The notes below the pieces were generated by a model. The model did not search any database. It was not told the origin of the DNA and saw only the letters and a program-made list of their open reading frames with translations. A stretch of 7,705 bases of DNA from CAG-791 sp963658405 (GTDB lineage: Bacteria; Bacillota; Clostridia; Lachnospirales; Lachnospiraceae): contig CAVKQI010000105.1 in assembly GCA_963658405.1 (NCBI GenBank), positions 1 to 7,705 on the forward strand, given 5' to 3'. A program made the position numbers and the translations under genes. Below, piece by piece: positions 6,871 to 7,705 of this stretch; the first letter of the stretch is position 1, and each line of letters opens with the position of its first letter.

Positions 6871-7608
6871 TCACTCCTCAGGCTCTTCCCAGTTGTGGTA
6901 TACAGCCTGTACATCGTCGTCATCTTCCAGGAGATCCAGGATTCTGCGGATGCACTTGACGCTGGCTTCGTCGGTGACGCTCACGTAGTTCTGCGGGATC
7001 ATGGTGATCTCAGCAGATGCGCTCTGTACGCCGGCCTGCTCCAGTGCCTTGGAGACTTCCTCAAAGGCCTCGGGAGAAGTCAGGACTTCGTAGCTGTCCT
7101 CTTCGTCCTTGAAATCATCGGCACCGGCATCCAGTGCGATCATCATCATCTCGTCGGCATCCTTATCGCACTCTTCCTTGTCGATGAGGATCTGTCCCTT
7201 CTTATCGAACATGAAGGATACGCAGCCGGGCGTGCCGATATTGCCCTGTCCCTTGGTGAAAGCGCTTCTGACATTGGCAGAGGTGCGGTTGGTATTGTCG
7301 GTCAGTGTCTCTACAATGATGGCGATGCCTGCCGGGCCGTAGCCTTCGTAGGTATTGTACTGGTATGTCACATTGCCCACATCACCGGCTGCCTTCTTGA
7401 TGCCGCGCTCGATGGTGTCGTTGGGCATATTATTGGCCTTTGCCTTCTGGATGACCTGGGAAAGCTTGAAGTTATTGGAGGGATCCGGTCCGCCTTCCTT
7501 AACAGCTACGGCGATCTCTCTGCCGATGATGGTAAAGATTTTGCCCTTCGCTGCGTCGTTTTTCTCTTTTTTGTGCTTGATGTTTGCGAATTTTGAATGT
7601 CCTGACAT
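6871..7608 (-). CDS. yebC: YebC/PmpR (TACO1) family translation/regulatory factor
   Basis: The 245-residue protein matches the family's usual length of about 240-250. It starts MSGHSKFANIKHKKEKN, the family's N-terminal signature (often MAGHSKWANIKHRK, with Trp replaced by Phe here). Other family stretches are AKGKIFTIIGREI (21-33), KANNMPNDTIERGIKKA (about 56-72), YEGYGPAG, and the DNTNRT and GTPGCVSFMF segments. An acidic C terminus (LLEDDDDVQAVYHNWEEPEE) completes the third domain. Members were long annotated as DNA-binding transcriptional regulators. The mitochondrial homologue TACO1 activates translation, and more recent work ties bacterial members to relief of ribosome stalling at proline-rich sequences. 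Which role applies here is not visible. The frame extends upstream to 7668, but the ATG at 7608 is chosen because it opens the conserved signature, has an AGGAGA site 7 bases upstream, and lies downstream of the promoter. A terminator follows, so it is probably monocistronic. Confidence 0.97.
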   Translation of the reverse strand: MSGHSKFANIKHKKEKNDAAKGKIFTIIGREIAVAVKEGGPDPSNNFKLSQVIQKAKANNMPNDTIERGIKKAAGDVGNVTYQYNTYEGYGPAGIAIIVETLTDNTNRTSANVRSAFTKGQGNIGTPGCVSFMFDKKGQILIDKEECDKDADEMMMIALDAGADDFKDEEDSYEVLTSPEAFEEVSKALEQAGVQSASAEITMIPQNYVSVTDEASVKCIRRILDLLEDDDDVQAVYHNWEEPEE

Positions 7609-7615
7609 TTCATAA

Positions 7616-7622
7616 TCTCCTA
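7616..7622 (-). promoter_or_regulatory. Ribosome binding site for yebC
   Basis: The minus strand reads TAGGAGA, 7 bases before the ATG at 7608. This selects that ATG over the upstream in-frame ATG at 7668, which lies within the promoter spacer. Confidence 0.8.
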
Positions 7623-7634
7623 TCTGTCTGCTTC

Positions 7635-7653
7635 TGGCGCAGCTGATGCGCCA
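7635..7653 (-). repeat. Perfect inverted repeat (hairpin) at the predicted 5' end of the yebC transcript
   Basis: TGGCGCA and TGCGCCA form a perfect seven-pair stem with a five-base loop (TCAGC on the minus strand). With the -10 element at 7659-7664, transcription should begin near 7652, so the stem would sit at the extreme 5' end of the mRNA. It could be a transcript-stabilising cap or an operator. It has no U-tract, so it is not a terminator. Confidence 0.5.
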
Positions 7654-7658
7654 ACTGT

Positions 7659-7687
7659 AGTTTATCATTCACAGGGGGCTTCGTCAA
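7659..7687 (-). promoter_or_regulatory. Sigma-A-type promoter for yebC
   Basis: The minus strand shows TTGACG (7687-7682), a 17-base spacer and TAAACT (7664-7659). A TG one base before the -10 gives an extended -10 (TGATAAACT). Five of six -35 bases and four of six -10 bases match consensus at ideal spacing. The predicted transcription start is near 7652, about 44 bases before the yebC ATG. Confidence 0.8.
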
Positions 7688-7705
7688 ACCTGGCTTTTAG
7701 CCCGG

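Noticed and set aside
7689..7705. Imperfect hairpin at the right edge (CCGGGCT, AAA loop, AGCCAGG, then TTT on the minus strand)
   Set aside because: It could be the end of an upstream terminator, but the stem has a G-A mismatch, the T-run is only three bases, and it is cut by the window edge. It directly abuts the -35 element of the yebC promoter.

Overview
The window carries five genes, all on the minus strand, and reads as ordinary chromosome of a Firmicute of the class Clostridia, most likely a Lachnospiraceae-type gut bacterium. The evidence is moderately high GC, strong GGAGG-type ribosome binding sites, a YebC beginning MSGHSKFANIKHKKEKN, a very long FtsK/SpoIIIE with a Ser/Gly/Arg tail, and a zinc-ribbon/chitobiase-C-terminal-repeat surface protein. 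The taxonomic call is inferred from protein style, not from a marker gene. I see no rRNA, tRNA, CRISPR, transposon, phage gene or att site.

Layout in the direction of transcription (right to left): a sigma-A-type promoter (7659-7687) and a short hairpin leader (7635-7653) precede yebC (7608-6871), a translation or regulatory factor. yebC is followed by a strong intrinsic terminator (6781-6815) and then a second, weaker terminator-like hairpin (about 6726-6764). Next come a small, extremely acidic protein of unknown function (6693-6121), the FtsK/SpoIIIE DNA translocase (6083-2316), folD (2315-1458) and a membrane-anchored zinc-ribbon/TPR/chitobiase-repeat protein (1442 to beyond the left edge).

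The last four genes are tightly packed (gaps of 37, 0 and 15 bases), with no terminator seen between them, so they probably form one operon. FtsK pumps chromosomal DNA through the division septum or spore septum. FolD supplies one-carbon folates for purine, thymidylate and formyl-Met synthesis. The zinc-ribbon protein is predicted to have a cytoplasmic N terminus and an extracytoplasmic beta-repeat region. The acidic protein has no recognised family.

The window is mostly housekeeping, and I do not see a new defence or mobile system. The parts most worth a second look are the acidic protein with its Asp/Phe tail, the tandem hairpins in front of the ftsK operon, the roughly 520-residue FtsK linker, and the multi-domain protein cut by the left edge.
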